Below are positions 24,801 through 30,215 of a stretch of DNA of 64,000 nucleotides, in pieces. A program made the translations under genes and the position numbers. The stretch's first letter is position 1. Each line of letters starts with the position of its first letter. This DNA comes from Oxytricha trifallax (lineage: Eukaryota > Ciliophora > Spirotrichea > Sporadotrichida > Oxytrichidae), in the NCBI GenBank assembly GCA_000711775.1, contig ARYC01001127.1, positions 26,817 to 90,816 of the forward strand. The letters are read 5' to 3'. The notes below the pieces were generated by a model. The model searched no databases and had not been told where the DNA came from. It saw nothing but the letters and a program-made list of their open reading frames with translations.

Positions 24801-26668
24801 GTCTAAATCAAGCCTTATGATGATAAATACTAATAAACCTTTATTTGAATTTATGTTAATATTATAGTAACAAAATATTTTTATTTACTTGCTCGAATTT
24901 TTCAATGAGGCTATCATTTTTATGTTGAGTGAATTAATCTTAATTATTGAGGCAAGTCCAATAAACGAAGAAGGAGGGCAATAAATTGGTTGGATCTACA
25001 TATCAATTATTGGTTTTTGTGCATTGTCTAATTTCATATTGATAATTATTTTTATTATAGTACAGTCCCTTATATAAAAGATGACAATATTCATTTTTTA
25101 TTTCATATTCTACTTGAAAGTAACAGGGATAAAGTTTTTCCAAAGATTTTTACGACCTATCTACATTAAGTTAAAGCATCTACAAACTTAATCAACTATT
25201 AATAGCACTATGCCGTCTAACAAAAGCACAATGAATTTAGCTCAAAACACCTTATCTCCCTTAATGATGAGCTAAATCACCATGTCATAATTTATTAGAG
25301 AAGGAGACAGTCAAACAACTATGCCAAGTAGTGTACAACCTGATGCTTTAAGCATGGGCACAGCCCCAACAATATCAACTCTTACACTTGATATTATTTA
25401 ATGCTCTGAAAATAATGAAATATTCAGAATCCAAAATCATATAATTTATTTTATCATTATCACTTTTGAGTTTTTTTGCTATAATTAATATTTTTGATGA
25501 ATAGATAAGCTAAGCATTACCGAAAAAGAAATACAAAAAGTCTAAATTTAAAAAATAGAAAAAATCTCAAAGATCACAATAAAATAAAAATGAAGCAGTA
25601 AATCAAAACAAAACAGTTAAAATTGATATTTTTGAATTCTCAGAAAATGACCTTGATAAATATATTGAAGAATTTTAAGAAATTAATCATTATGTATAGT
25701 AAGATGAAAATCTAAGAGTATTTATGTTTTAAATTAATAATGTCACAAATCTTTTTAATTGAAATTTAATAATGAGATTTGATAATTAAATTAATTTATA
25801 ATTGCATAAGTATGGCTTAAATTTTGAAAAGAAAATTGTAAATTTACTATGCATTTTTCCTTTGACAAAATAAATATTTTTATTTTGGGAGTAATTTCAA
25901 TTTTTCTGTCATTAAATATAAAATTTCTTTAATCACAGGGTAAATTCAGACGCCATGATAAAAATAAAGTTTTTTCATGATGAATATTGAAATTAAACAA
26001 GAGTACTCAATTGTGATCCTTTAAATGAAATTAACTACCACTTAAGTTTTAAATATAAAAGTTAACTATTAGTTATATTTTTTTAATATAAAATGCCCTA
26101 TTTACTTAACTATTGTAAAATATTGAATAAAATTTCCACCCCAATTTAAAATCTTAACAGTAAATATGATGGAATAGATTTCTTAGGTTAGAGTACTAAA
26201 TAATTTCTAGATGTCATATCTGAGGATGATGAAGAAAATGAGAACATCTAAGTCATTGAAAAATAGAAAACAGTAAAAATTAATCATAAGGTATCAGATT
26301 ATTCTAATTACTTATATCAGGAATTTAAAATTATAAAATATTTCCCAAAAAAATCAAAGATATGTTTTAATTTATGACCATATATAGTCAAGTGTTTGAG
26401 TCACATTTATGATGGAGTATTAAGGGCAAATTAATAAGTTCCTATGTGTTGCTAATTTAAAGTAAATTTAATTAATTTTATGACAATTAAAAAAGGGAGC
26501 CAGTTTTATTTTAGTTACTTTTCTTAATGCTTAAAGTACTTATCTAAAGAGACACTTGGCTTTATTTATTTATAGTAATTATCTAATTATATATATTAGG
26601 AAACTGAATAAGATGAGAGCTAATAATACAATTTATAATTAAATCGTAATTAAGACATGCAATTTTGA
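1..26668 (+). CDS. Paralogue A: 3' part of a giant Cadg-like membrane protein gene, split into MDSs
   Basis: Composite locus; coding islands are listed separately. Under TAA/TAG=Gln the islands encode beta-rich segments, then (from 21.2 kb) membrane helices and a charged tail ending at TGA 26666-26668. Most islands between 0.8 and 16.2 kb have a collinear, conserved partner in paralogue B (45-62.8 kb), with changes concentrated at synonymous or conservative positions (TAA/CAA, TAG/CAA), while the spacers are unalignable. Sequences such as ILTDGKYGQTNYT and SIISIDNIGIVIVKFGKS resemble the cadherin-like (Cadg) repeats of large ciliate surface proteins; that family name is my inference from memory, not a search. 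The N-terminus lies upstream of the window. Islands are interrupted by three TBEs or relics removed in frame, one full TBE, and many small IESs or introns. Confidence 0.65.
811..908 (+). CDS. Paralogue A coding island (FDSQ segment), left of a TBE-derived IES
   Basis: Reads FDSQYKTTRIIYNFQEQQIQ, against FDSQYRTMRFIYNFQDQQIQ in paralogue B (45052 on). TAG here equals CAA there, showing both the Gln code and selection on protein. It stops at AAT 906-908, the target duplication of the TBE relic that follows; coding resumes at 2838. Beta-strand-like repeat segment; exact function unknown. Confidence 0.7.
909..2837. mobile_element. Decayed TBE transposon acting as an IES
   Basis: The left end (CCAAAACCACTTTTTGAAT) and right end (GAAGGGGTTTTGAGGTTTT) are degraded C4A4/G4T4 TBE tips, flanked by AAT at 906-908 and 2838-2840. 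Paralogue B is uninterrupted at this point (about 45128, AATGGTACGGAATTT). Deleting the relic plus one AAT joins the two coding islands in frame. No TBE gene is recognisable inside; the interior holds a nested inverted-repeat miniature element. Length 1929 bp against about 4.0-4.1 kb for the fuller elements here. Confidence 0.8.
1432..2244. mobile_element. Nested inverted-repeat miniature element
   Basis: Arms at about 1453-1578 and 2104-2230 are imperfect reverse complements (~127 bp; e.g. AATTGAATCGGGAAAATCAG against CTGATTTTTCCGATTCAATT). The core has repeated GTCAAGT/GTCAAATGCG words (1856-2040) and a (TA)n run (2079-2100). The ends resemble the TTGTAGGAATAC family seen at 36295, 57444 and 58739. 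No coding capacity recognised. Confidence 0.6.
2838..2885 (+). CDS. Paralogue A coding island (VEFKNKQTL)
   Basis: Reads AVEFKNKQTLNYN, matching GTEFRIKQTL at 45133-45170 in paralogue B. Continuation of the 811-908 island once the TBE relic is removed. In paralogue B a G-run element sits at its downstream edge. Confidence 0.6.
2886..3335. other. AT-rich spacer
   Basis: Very AT-rich, no conserved partner in paralogue B and no open frame of note. Probably IES and/or intron. Confidence 0.4.
3336..3440 (+). CDS. Paralogue A coding island (KFMQ segment)
   Basis: Reads SKFMQPIQLSEFIQN, against NKFMQHIQLSGYIQN in paralogue B (46060 on); the first Gln is TAA here and CAA there. 3441-4060 downstream is spacer. 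Confidence 0.65.
4060..4106 (+). CDS. Paralogue A coding island, left half (RYIII)
   Basis: Ends at AAT 4104-4106. Joined to 8904 on, it reads RYIIIIFQRPYTTHF, against KYIIIAIFQKEYSTHF at 47037-47085 of paralogue B, which has no insertion. Confidence 0.55.
4107..8900. mobile_element. Diverged TBE relic, reversed, with a GC-rich insert
   Basis: Flanked by AAT (4104-4106, 8901-8903). The left tip ATCAAAAACCAAAACTC and right tip GGTTTCAGGTTTTTG are degraded TBE ends. From left: kinase part of the 57K-type gene on the minus strand (about 4380-4970, homologous to 17090-17480), its upstream part with a GC-rich block at 5145-5415, the 22K-type gene on the plus strand (about 6780-7800, including GCAAGGTAAG and GAAGGAACTAAAATCTCATT like the other copies), and a transposase relic on the minus strand (about 7830-8800). 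All frames are heavily broken. The internal gene order equals that of 16895-20902. Confidence 0.75.
5145..5415. other. GC-rich island nested in the TBE relic
   Basis: About 270 bp far richer in GC than anything around it, absent from the other TBE copies at this point, hence an insertion. The plus strand has an 84-codon frame (5160-5411) open even with three stops; the minus strand has a frame with one TGA reading about LGTCPLVPPWQG ... APYERHIIQTAKVAPQL. I recognise neither. No terminal repeat or target duplication is clear. Confidence 0.5.
8901..8970 (+). CDS. Paralogue A coding island, right half (FQRPYTTHF)
   Basis: Continuation of 4060-4106 after removal of the TBE relic; matches FQKEYSTHF of paralogue B. 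The downstream limit is uncertain. Confidence 0.5.
8971..9994. other. Spacer with an unassigned open frame
   Basis: AT-rich. A 104-codon plus-strand frame (9089-9403) is open with three stops, but its antisense is open too, it has no partner in paralogue B and no motif I recognise; I treat it as probable chance. From 9880 the base composition rises toward the island that follows. Confidence 0.3.
9995..10490. other. GC-enriched island, homologous in reverse to 47634-47810
   Basis: The plus strand is open from 9995 to 10582 in the Gln code (includes LYISLDSFDIFDKI and EVLRSGTQLVRNEW). Positions 10250-10400, read in reverse complement, match 47634-47790 (shared words GATCTGAGAACCTC and ACGCCAATAAA). 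The same sequence family in opposite orientations within the two paralogues' spacers suggests a dispersed element. Class unknown. Confidence 0.4.
10500..10640 (+). CDS. Paralogue A coding island (LTIARDY)
   Basis: Reads LTIARDYQKTFDSQQNKALE then VLRSFQVNV; paralogue B (52495 on) has LTIARDYYDTFEQQQNKALE then VQKSFQVSI. Typical end-of-domain cadherin-like pattern (inference). The conserved third-position pattern supports this frame over the one continuing from 9995. Confidence 0.75.
11073..11165 (+). CDS. Paralogue A coding island (MNRDK)
   Basis: Reads MFDYMNRDKIYIF ... IFQIDTSYF, matching MFDNMNRDKFYIF ... LFQIDTLY at 54532-54625. 10641-11072 before it is AT-rich spacer without visible genes. 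Confidence 0.65.
11382..11495 (+). CDS. Paralogue A coding island (RTLKIFDNSRPF)
   Basis: Reads RTLKIFDNSRPF ... SWIDPYQVQTRV; paralogue B 56549-56640 reads RTLKVFENSRQF ... QWIGSKHIQFRV. In paralogue B a G-run element and a TBE relic separate it from the previous island. Confidence 0.65.
11577..11998. mobile_element. Possible old G-run miniature element
   Basis: The edges GGGGAGGAAATTTCTTG and GGAAATTCTCCTC are roughly inverted, and C/G runs occur at 11634 and 11941-11960, unlike the neighbouring DNA. Resembles the G-run family but is decayed; no clean target duplication. Confidence 0.3.
12350..12415 (+). CDS. Paralogue A coding island (KYKPFEQLAAYC)
   Basis: Matches KYKPIEFIATYC at 57060-57115 of paralogue B. 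Short, probably a fragment of one MDS or exon. Confidence 0.5.
12658..12722 (+). CDS. Paralogue A coding island (LVSSF)
   Basis: Reads YNQFSLVSSFLISETSKS against YNQSSLVSSFFISETSRS at 58655-58725. Most differences are third-position or conservative. In paralogue B a foldback element begins just downstream. Confidence 0.6.
12723..13316. other. Spacer with weakly conserved patches
   Basis: A patch at 13018-13060 (VLFYII-EVRFL) resembles 59344-59390, and 13120-13165 resembles 59437-59480, but frames disagree. Probably short coding pieces; boundaries not resolvable by eye. Confidence 0.3.
13317..13420 (+). CDS. Paralogue A coding island (KFED)
   Basis: Reads KFEDRQDIPQVIEIQ ... DNSIQQ; paralogue B 59655-59745 reads KFEDMLDIPKVIEIQ ... 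DNSIQQ. Confidence 0.65.
13553..13726 (+). CDS. Paralogue A MDS (NWYNVSHG) ending in pointer TAT
   Basis: Reads DFREQTSFTQDNQ then NWYNVSHGQFTMKQSTLSQL, then IGAKSIMIDIDLQSG. Paralogue B (59893-60062) has NWYNVSHGKFNMNESTLSQL. Ends at TAT 13724-13726, repeated at 13831-13833; joining there gives SGYFDFIPVT in frame, matching CGNFDFTPVT in paralogue B. Confidence 0.8.
13727..13833. other. Small IES between TAT pointers
   Basis: 107-bp AT-rich spacer removed with one copy of TAT; the paralogous IES is at 60063-60165 with a different pointer (AATT). No GT..AG fit, so excision rather than splicing is the likelier explanation. Confidence 0.55.
13831..13940 (+). CDS. Paralogue A MDS (PVTNCSFDKKEF)
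   Basis: Reads PVTNCSFDKKEFKATFIDYE then KIKIIRG; paralogue B 60162-60275 reads PVTDCTFDKKEFKASFINYE then KIQIIRG. Confidence 0.75.
14255..14593 (+). CDS. Paralogue A MDS (SIDESLIGRYK) ending in pointer TTGAT
   Basis: The longest conserved island: SIDESLIGRYKVQFSFSSPF, then KFDLVVIKNNLPYFIQKP, then IIIRVPQYSDFD. Paralogue B (60575-60910) is alike through the whole length except one extra A in the run at ~60782 that would shift its frame. Ends in TTGAT (14589-14593), repeated at 14841-14845; the joined reading PQYSDFDDEDINTLKLV is continuous. Soluble beta-rich segment, probably extracellular. Confidence 0.85.
14594..14845. other. IES between TTGAT pointers
   Basis: 252 bp, AT-rich, removed with one TTGAT. 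The paralogous IES at 60911-61626 is 716 bp with pointer TTGATGTT. Coding on both sides is conserved; the IES is not. Confidence 0.7.
14841..14945 (+). CDS. Paralogue A MDS (FDNDIIFPPF)
   Basis: Reads LKLVILFDNDIIFPPFVSL then QDSIIRH; paralogue B 61619-61720 reads LKLVLLFDNDIIFPPFISF then QDSIIKH. 14946-15357 after it is spacer; a 67-codon antisense frame there (15069-15272) has no support. Confidence 0.8.
15358..15415 (+). CDS. Paralogue A coding island (EIIISPTLI)
   Basis: Reads KKYWEIIISPTLI against KKYQEIITSPTLI at 62113-62175. Very short and alternative frames are open, so the frame is tentative. Confidence 0.45.
15871..16217 (+). CDS. Paralogue A MDS (ILTDGKYGQTNYT)
   Basis: Reads ILTDGKYGQTNYTQKIIIQK, then AIAIETIFPLPSIISIDNIG, then IVIVKFGKSIKV, open until TGA 16215-16217. 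The first ~165 bp are nearly identical to 62625-62788, where a TBE interrupts exactly after SIDNIGI. LTDG-x(3)-NYT is the kind of ending found in cadherin-like repeats; IGIVIVKF resembles the post-repeat strand of related ciliate proteins (inference). Confidence 0.8.
16218..16714. other. AT-rich spacer
   Basis: No gene or repeat recognised apart from A/T runs. Probably IES, leading into a GC-rich island. Confidence 0.4.
16715..16894 (-). other. GC-rich island, distal part, split by the TBE
   Basis: Abrupt rise in GC immediately left of the TBE; the partner half is 20906-21085. On the minus strand one frame reads VLFEIIGDLLRTEDEEYSDY before TGA. The element class is not recognised. Confidence 0.45.
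17014..18458 (-). pseudogene. TBE 57-kDa-type zinc-finger/protein-kinase gene, frameshifted
   Basis: Start at 18458 (MCANILRKTIALPS), aligned with starts at 35098 and 50453 of the other TBEs; stop TGA 17014-17016. N-terminal part has C2H2-like fingers (CDSC at about 18375; FTDKSSWYRHMKEH; YSHTRDLKKHLLNAH), then a kinase-like domain with VHRDLKPENI-type loop near 17440 and an IDFN in place of DFG. Compared with the other copies it has small deletions near 18200 and 18225 and others, so it is not one open frame. In the second finger one Cys ligand is Tyr (CFKYH). The protein's role in TBE movement is unknown. Confidence 0.85.
18964..19749 (+). pseudogene. TBE 22-kDa-type gene with a 37-nt intron, frameshifted
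   Basis: ATG 18964 (MESMNDAMKRVQAQELIQ). After QQ the frame meets a 37-nt GTAATG...TATGTAG stretch that must be removed to continue GLFLPTMEGTKISF; the same place in other TBEs has 36-nt GT..AG stretches. A 1-2-base loss near 19207 (GCAGAATTCC for GCGGAGATTCC) breaks the frame. The C-terminus is Gly/Lys/Glu-rich, ending at TGA 19747-19749, about 9 bp from the transposase stop (tail to tail). Function unknown; part of the standard TBE gene set. Confidence 0.8.
19759..20820 (-). pseudogene. TBE transposase (42-kDa-type, Tc1/mariner-IS630 DDE), inactive
   Basis: About 355 codons, start at 20818-20820. Carries the family blocks: VRSHRLKAV-type N-terminal region, VNRIKRVIDFTLP, AILGGISEDAGLETYVI, VDNLSVHKTKE (second Asp), PYSPWFNGIEFY (Glu). 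The first catalytic Asp block is HAEEAV at 20292-20300, where other copies have ADEAV, so Asp is replaced by Glu. A TGA replaces the Trp after EFY, and there are indels (e.g. an extra T near 20690). Family: DDE transposases; here a dead copy. Confidence 0.9.
20906..21085 (-). CDS. GC-rich island with start of an unknown minus-strand ORF
   Basis: On the minus strand ATG at 21077-21079 is preceded in frame by TGA and opens MEHQPAGADENGCVGRG, then STHARTNTVSEEPSTTTPSE, then DEDSLSDVTR, reaching the TBE at its ATT. Removing the TBE plus one ATT continues about 11 codons to TGA in 16715-16894 in this frame; a more coding-like frame there (IIGDLLRTEDEEYSDY) is offset by one. Much higher GC than the neighbours; one Gln-type TAA follows VTR. 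Acidic, Ser/Thr-rich, no motif recognised. Could be a mobile-element ORF or an MDS of an unrelated gene nested in the spacer. Confidence 0.5.
21086..21180. other. Short spacer
   Basis: AT-rich, no signal seen. Confidence 0.3.
21181..21300 (+). CDS. Paralogue A MDS: membrane segment
   Basis: Reads RTSGILQSIVITLVTTNILI then YLQQTVYFVKVLYYRLK, ending near TGA. A hydrophobic stretch with a GI-Q-S start, like the first membrane segment that follows the repeats in large ciliate surface proteins (from memory). No paralogue B partner inside the window. Confidence 0.6.
21563..21745 (+). CDS. Paralogue A MDS: FGYDQTSLILN membrane segment
   Basis: Reads DDKPFNQAFADFGYDQTSLI, LNLDMLFYIYLLYPVLIVLY, FWDLINFLINSS. 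A predicted transmembrane helix at about 21650-21710. Follows the previous segment after ~260 bp of spacer. 21746-22386 downstream shows no signal. Confidence 0.65.
22387..22531 (+). CDS. Paralogue A MDS, left of a TBE-derived IES
   Basis: Reads SYLVMLISIMIFFIEFKQ, then NSQAKFEQLLAIITLVRIK, ending at AAT 22529-22531. Removing 22532-24382 plus one AAT continues directly into YYLTLYNFIQSIMI at 24386 in frame. The apparent continuation to 22653 is transposon tip read as protein. Confidence 0.75.
23140..23345 (+). other. GC-rich island in the TBE relic
   Basis: Two frames are open across it in the Gln code: one from ATG 23156 (MWPKVKEHLSERKLLEQRER ... FVSGTTKPCINVW), another reading SCWSNEREMDPRKCQRIETL. 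Both look protein-like and I cannot choose. No partner found elsewhere in the window. Confidence 0.4.
23515..23640. other. Second GC-rich patch in the TBE relic
   Basis: Open in several frames on both strands (e.g. CRLTQHLSYDILPGRTT plus; VLPGKMSQDRCCVRRQGERT minus). Unassigned. Confidence 0.3.
24383..24640 (+). CDS. Paralogue A MDS: polytopic membrane region
   Basis: Reads YYLTLYNFIQSIMIILPTFF, FLIYYFKLKGYVIKINIKN, LDIFKQGITIDRLSKLIYIE, MFYLRRWAFILSAFFLSEYA. Two hydrophobic helices with Lys/Arg-rich turns. Directly abuts the TBE relic end, so the relic tip is the IES boundary. Confidence 0.75.
24751..25440 (+). CDS. Paralogue A MDS: last helices and Ser/Thr-rich tail
   Basis: First AVAIYIPEFYWISYVSLNQA to TGA ~24818, then an overlapping frame open from 24777: FFNEAIIFMLSELILIIEAS, EEGGQQIGWIYISIIGFCAL, then helix SNFILIIIFIIVQS, then basic KFFQRFLRPIYIKLKHLQ and a Ser/Thr/Met-rich tail (NSTMPSNKSTMNLAQNTLSP, SQFIREGDSQTTMPSSVQPD). 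The frame change near 24818 marks an unresolved junction. The ATG at 25210 lies inside this frame and need not be a start. Confidence 0.7.
25470..25740 (+). CDS. Paralogue A MDS: basic then acidic tail segment
   Basis: Reads ALPKKKYKKSKFKKQKKSQR, then VNQNKTVKIDIFEFSENDLD, KYIEEFQEINHYVQQ. Highly charged, probably cytoplasmic or nuclear-targeted tail. Joins the previous segment across ~60 bp in another frame; a GAAT repeat (about 25427 and 25499) is one possible pointer, not proven. Confidence 0.65.
25935..26060 (+). CDS. Paralogue A possible coding fragment
   Basis: Reads VNSDAMIKIKFFHDEY, TGA, NQTRVLNCDPLNEINYHLSF. The in-frame TGA may be a junction or a sequence error. Confidence 0.4.
26150..26668 (+). 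CDS. Paralogue A C-terminal segment
   Basis: Reads KYDGIDFLGQSTKQFLDVIS, EDDEENENIQVIEKQKTVKI, SDYSNYLYQEFKIIKYFPKK; after a possible very short GT..AG stretch (26363-26388) continues CLSHIYDGVLRANQQVPMCC, QFYFSYFSQCLKYLSKETLG, and ends QLNRNQDMQF at TGA 26666-26668. May be the end of paralogue A or a separate small downstream gene; the smooth charged-tail context favours the former. Confidence 0.55.
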
Positions 26669-29600
26669 TAAAAATAAAAACTCTTCGAAAGTTTATTTAA
26701 GAAAAATATTTTAAGAGATTCTAATACTCTACTTATTCATTAATTAATTTAAAATTATAACTAATTTCTTTAAATTAAATGATATATAAACATAAAATAA
26801 ATAGTAAATTATTTAATCATGATTATAAGAATAATTAAAACACTTAAAGTAATTTATGCAGTTAATGCATTATGAAAATTTTGATAATGATTCATTGTTT
26901 CAATTATGAAAAGTTTTTATAATTTTGTACAAATTTCATAACAAATTTGATTAAAATAATATTATATTAGGATTATTTAAGTATTTAAATTAAATATTGG
27001 ATATAAATAAATTTATTATGTTAATCTAGCAATTTTATAAGATTCTATAATTTTTTAATTGTTTTAATCTTATTTTTAGAACATAATTTACTTGTTTAAC
27101 TATTTCTATTTAATAGGATTATTATTTATTTAATAATTAAAATAATATAAAGATGTATATATTATAATTCATTTAATTATTCATTTGAACTTTGTTATTT
27201 TTAATATTTATGATTCGCTATGTATTTTATGAAGATAAGTACAAACAGAGAGTGATTTGCCTAAAGTCAAAGCAAATATTTTATAATTACTTTTATCTAA
27301 GTATAAAAGGTCTTATCACTGAATATTTCATTGAAATACCTTGCTTCTCTTAAACAAATTAAAGCAAAACAAAAACACTCTTTAAGCTATATTGCAGAAA
27401 TTCTGTTGAACTAAATATTTTTAGAATAAAATATTACTATCGTATATAAATTCCAGTTATTAAGTAGCATACTTATTAATAAATTAAATAATTAGGCATT
27501 AATGTAATTATTTAAGTTTAAATTTAATAAACAAATTTACATTGTCTTTTGAGAAAAATATTAAATAAAAATCATAATATAAATAAGTTAGTCTCTATTG
27601 TAAATCGTTTTCCAATCAAATATTAATTAGATTTCACTTGTAATTTATAAATTATTACACAAGATTATAAACAAAAATTTTAATAATCCAATAAAAATTT
27701 ATTTCTTACTACGAATCACATTATTTCATAACTAATTATAGTTCAACCACATTATGACACAATATATTTTTATTTTTTATTGCACAAAAGCATATTATGG
27801 ATAAATTTAGTGGCTGCCAATTATATTGTATTTAAAAATCATAAAAAATGTTTTAGTGAATATTATAGTAGGATATAGTCGGGTCTTAATTCGAATAAAA
27901 CTCAAGTTATATATTTCACATTATTTTATTTTTCAGTATGTGAAAAATTATTGTAACATTTTATCAACTATATTTATAAATAATTAAGTTTTTAAATTGT
28001 AATATGATTAATTATTTGATAAATATGTTGATTTACATTGAAATTAAGAATTTTAATTATAATGTAAAATATTACCTCATAACTTCTAAATTTCTATGAA
28101 AAATTAAAAACAATTATATTTTTTATTTGATTTAAATATATGGAAAATAGCGAATATAAATGTAAAATATTTATTGGAAATTTAATTAGGTATGAATTGT
28201 TTAATGTAGCACTACTTATAGCATACCAAAAAATTAATATTTTTAATTGTATTTAAAAAGGGAAAACGTTATAGTAACAATTAATTAATAAGGAGGGGGA
28301 AATGTTTTACACTTGGATATTAATTTATGAATTAATCTAGCCATTTAATTGTCATTTGCATTTATATTGAAAGTAGAATACATTATTTTTGTAAAATACC
28401 TTAAAATTAAATTTTTGTATTCAATTTATAATATAAATATTTGTTAATGTTTCCTATAAAATTTACAAAACTTTCACCCTCCTCAATATATTTAAACTAC
28501 TTAAAGAAATATATATGGATTATTTAAAATAGGGCTAATTAATAAATAGAGAATAAATATTGGAATATAATAATATCAATTAATAATATTGAAAAATGTA
28601 TAATAAAATGTCCAAAACTATACAATTAAATGTAATAGTATTCAGGCTAATTCAATAAATGCTCTGCTTTTTAATGATTATTAAATAATAAATTAAATTA
28701 AATTTTAATTTTTTTAATATTTTAATGCATGAGAAAGTTTTAAATCAAATACAAGGACATCAAAAAGGATTATGGTGAGATTTCTTTTCCAATATTTAAT
28801 CAGAACAATCTTTGAAATAATATGAAACAAGAATGAAAACAAATATCCAAGAAAAAGAGAAAAAATTAATTTAACCACATTAAGGTGTAAAAGCTCTGGG
28901 AAAGTCATAAATTTGGAAATATTTAAATACTAATTTACTTAAAACGCTCCTATGCTTGTATTGCTTGATAAACTTAACTTAATCTTTTATTAATATTTTA
29001 TGTAATACATCTTCCTCGTAGCAAACGGATGATAATGTTTTTATATTTTTATTTGAATGACTTGCAAACAAAAATCCAAGATCCAAATGAGATACTATCT
29101 AAATATTATAAATACGATAAATTGAATGATTTTTATAAAAATAAGAAATAATAAATCATTTTTTTTTACTTTTATATTAATATATTTATTTAAATTTGTG
29201 TGAATGGATTTAAATATTTTATATTTTTGGTAATAATGCTTTTCTTCAAGGATAATTGAAATTAGTAATAAAAAAAATCGGATATAAACTTTCATTAATT
29301 ATTCTAATTATCGATAAAATACATTTAATATAGATAAAATAAAGATATTGTGATTTAAGAAAACTTTTACTTTTATAAAAGTTATGTTTTTGATGCTATT
29401 ATAATGTGAGTTTAATAAAATTCGAAGAAAAATAAGTCTTCCAATTAAATAATAGCTTTAATAAGTTTTATAAAATTATTAATATTATCTAAAGCTTATG
29501 GAAATTAATACTGGGATGAGATTTTTCTTATCATATTTTGAAAAATTGCATTAAAATAGAGAAGATATTCTTTGATTTTGGAAGAATAATGAAAAATAAG

Positions 29601-30215
29601 AGGAAATGTTTGATTTTAAAGGAAAATGTATTATAAAAATTTAAAGATTTAAGATAGTGTTTCTAGAGCACCTAGTCATTCACTAATATTTGTAAGTTAC
29701 AAAAAAAACATATCGAAGCGTTTTATATTACAGTAATCGTCAGTAGACCGAGCCCAGTAGACACTATAATAATTATAATAATAATAATAATAATATGGGA
29801 ACAACAAAAATTGAGCAAAGTATTAAAGATTAATAAAATAATGCCGTTTATGGATTCTTTTTGTGTAATTTTCTATACTGATTCTAATTATTTGAATGCA
29901 TTTTCTTTTAAATAAAACATTTCCACTTATTTTTTTAAATATTCAAGGTTTCATAGCATTAAATTTACATATTAAGGTAATAAGAAATTATTAGAGGTAA
30001 ATAGTATTTCCCTTTACAGATTCCTAGTTAAATATATATATGTTTTTTAAAAAAAGCATTATTTAATAAATGTGAGAATTTCGCCAAATAAGCACATTAC
30101 TACAATTAAAGACAACACTACCCCATTGTAAAATGAAGTAACTGATTTGAAATTTCACGGTTTTAAATATAACCAAAAGTTTGGCTTTTTATGTATTAAT
30201 TAATGTTATTTCTTT
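26669..30215. other. Long AT-rich intergenic region
   Basis: About 3.5 kb between the end of paralogue A and the first signals of paralogue B. No conserved coding; three short antisense frames (around 28714, 29095) are low-complexity. A weak G-run inverted pair at 28291-28305 / 28467-28478 might be an old miniature element; (TAA)n at 29770-29796. Probably eliminated DNA between two macronuclear chromosomes. Confidence 0.45.

Noticed and set aside
25210-25440. ATG 25210 as a gene start
   Set aside because: The frame is open and coding-like for about 430 bases upstream, including a membrane helix.
28291-28478. Fourth G-run miniature element
   Set aside because: GGAGGGGG and CCCTCC are inverted but the AAGTTTCCTG core and an 8-bp duplication are missing.
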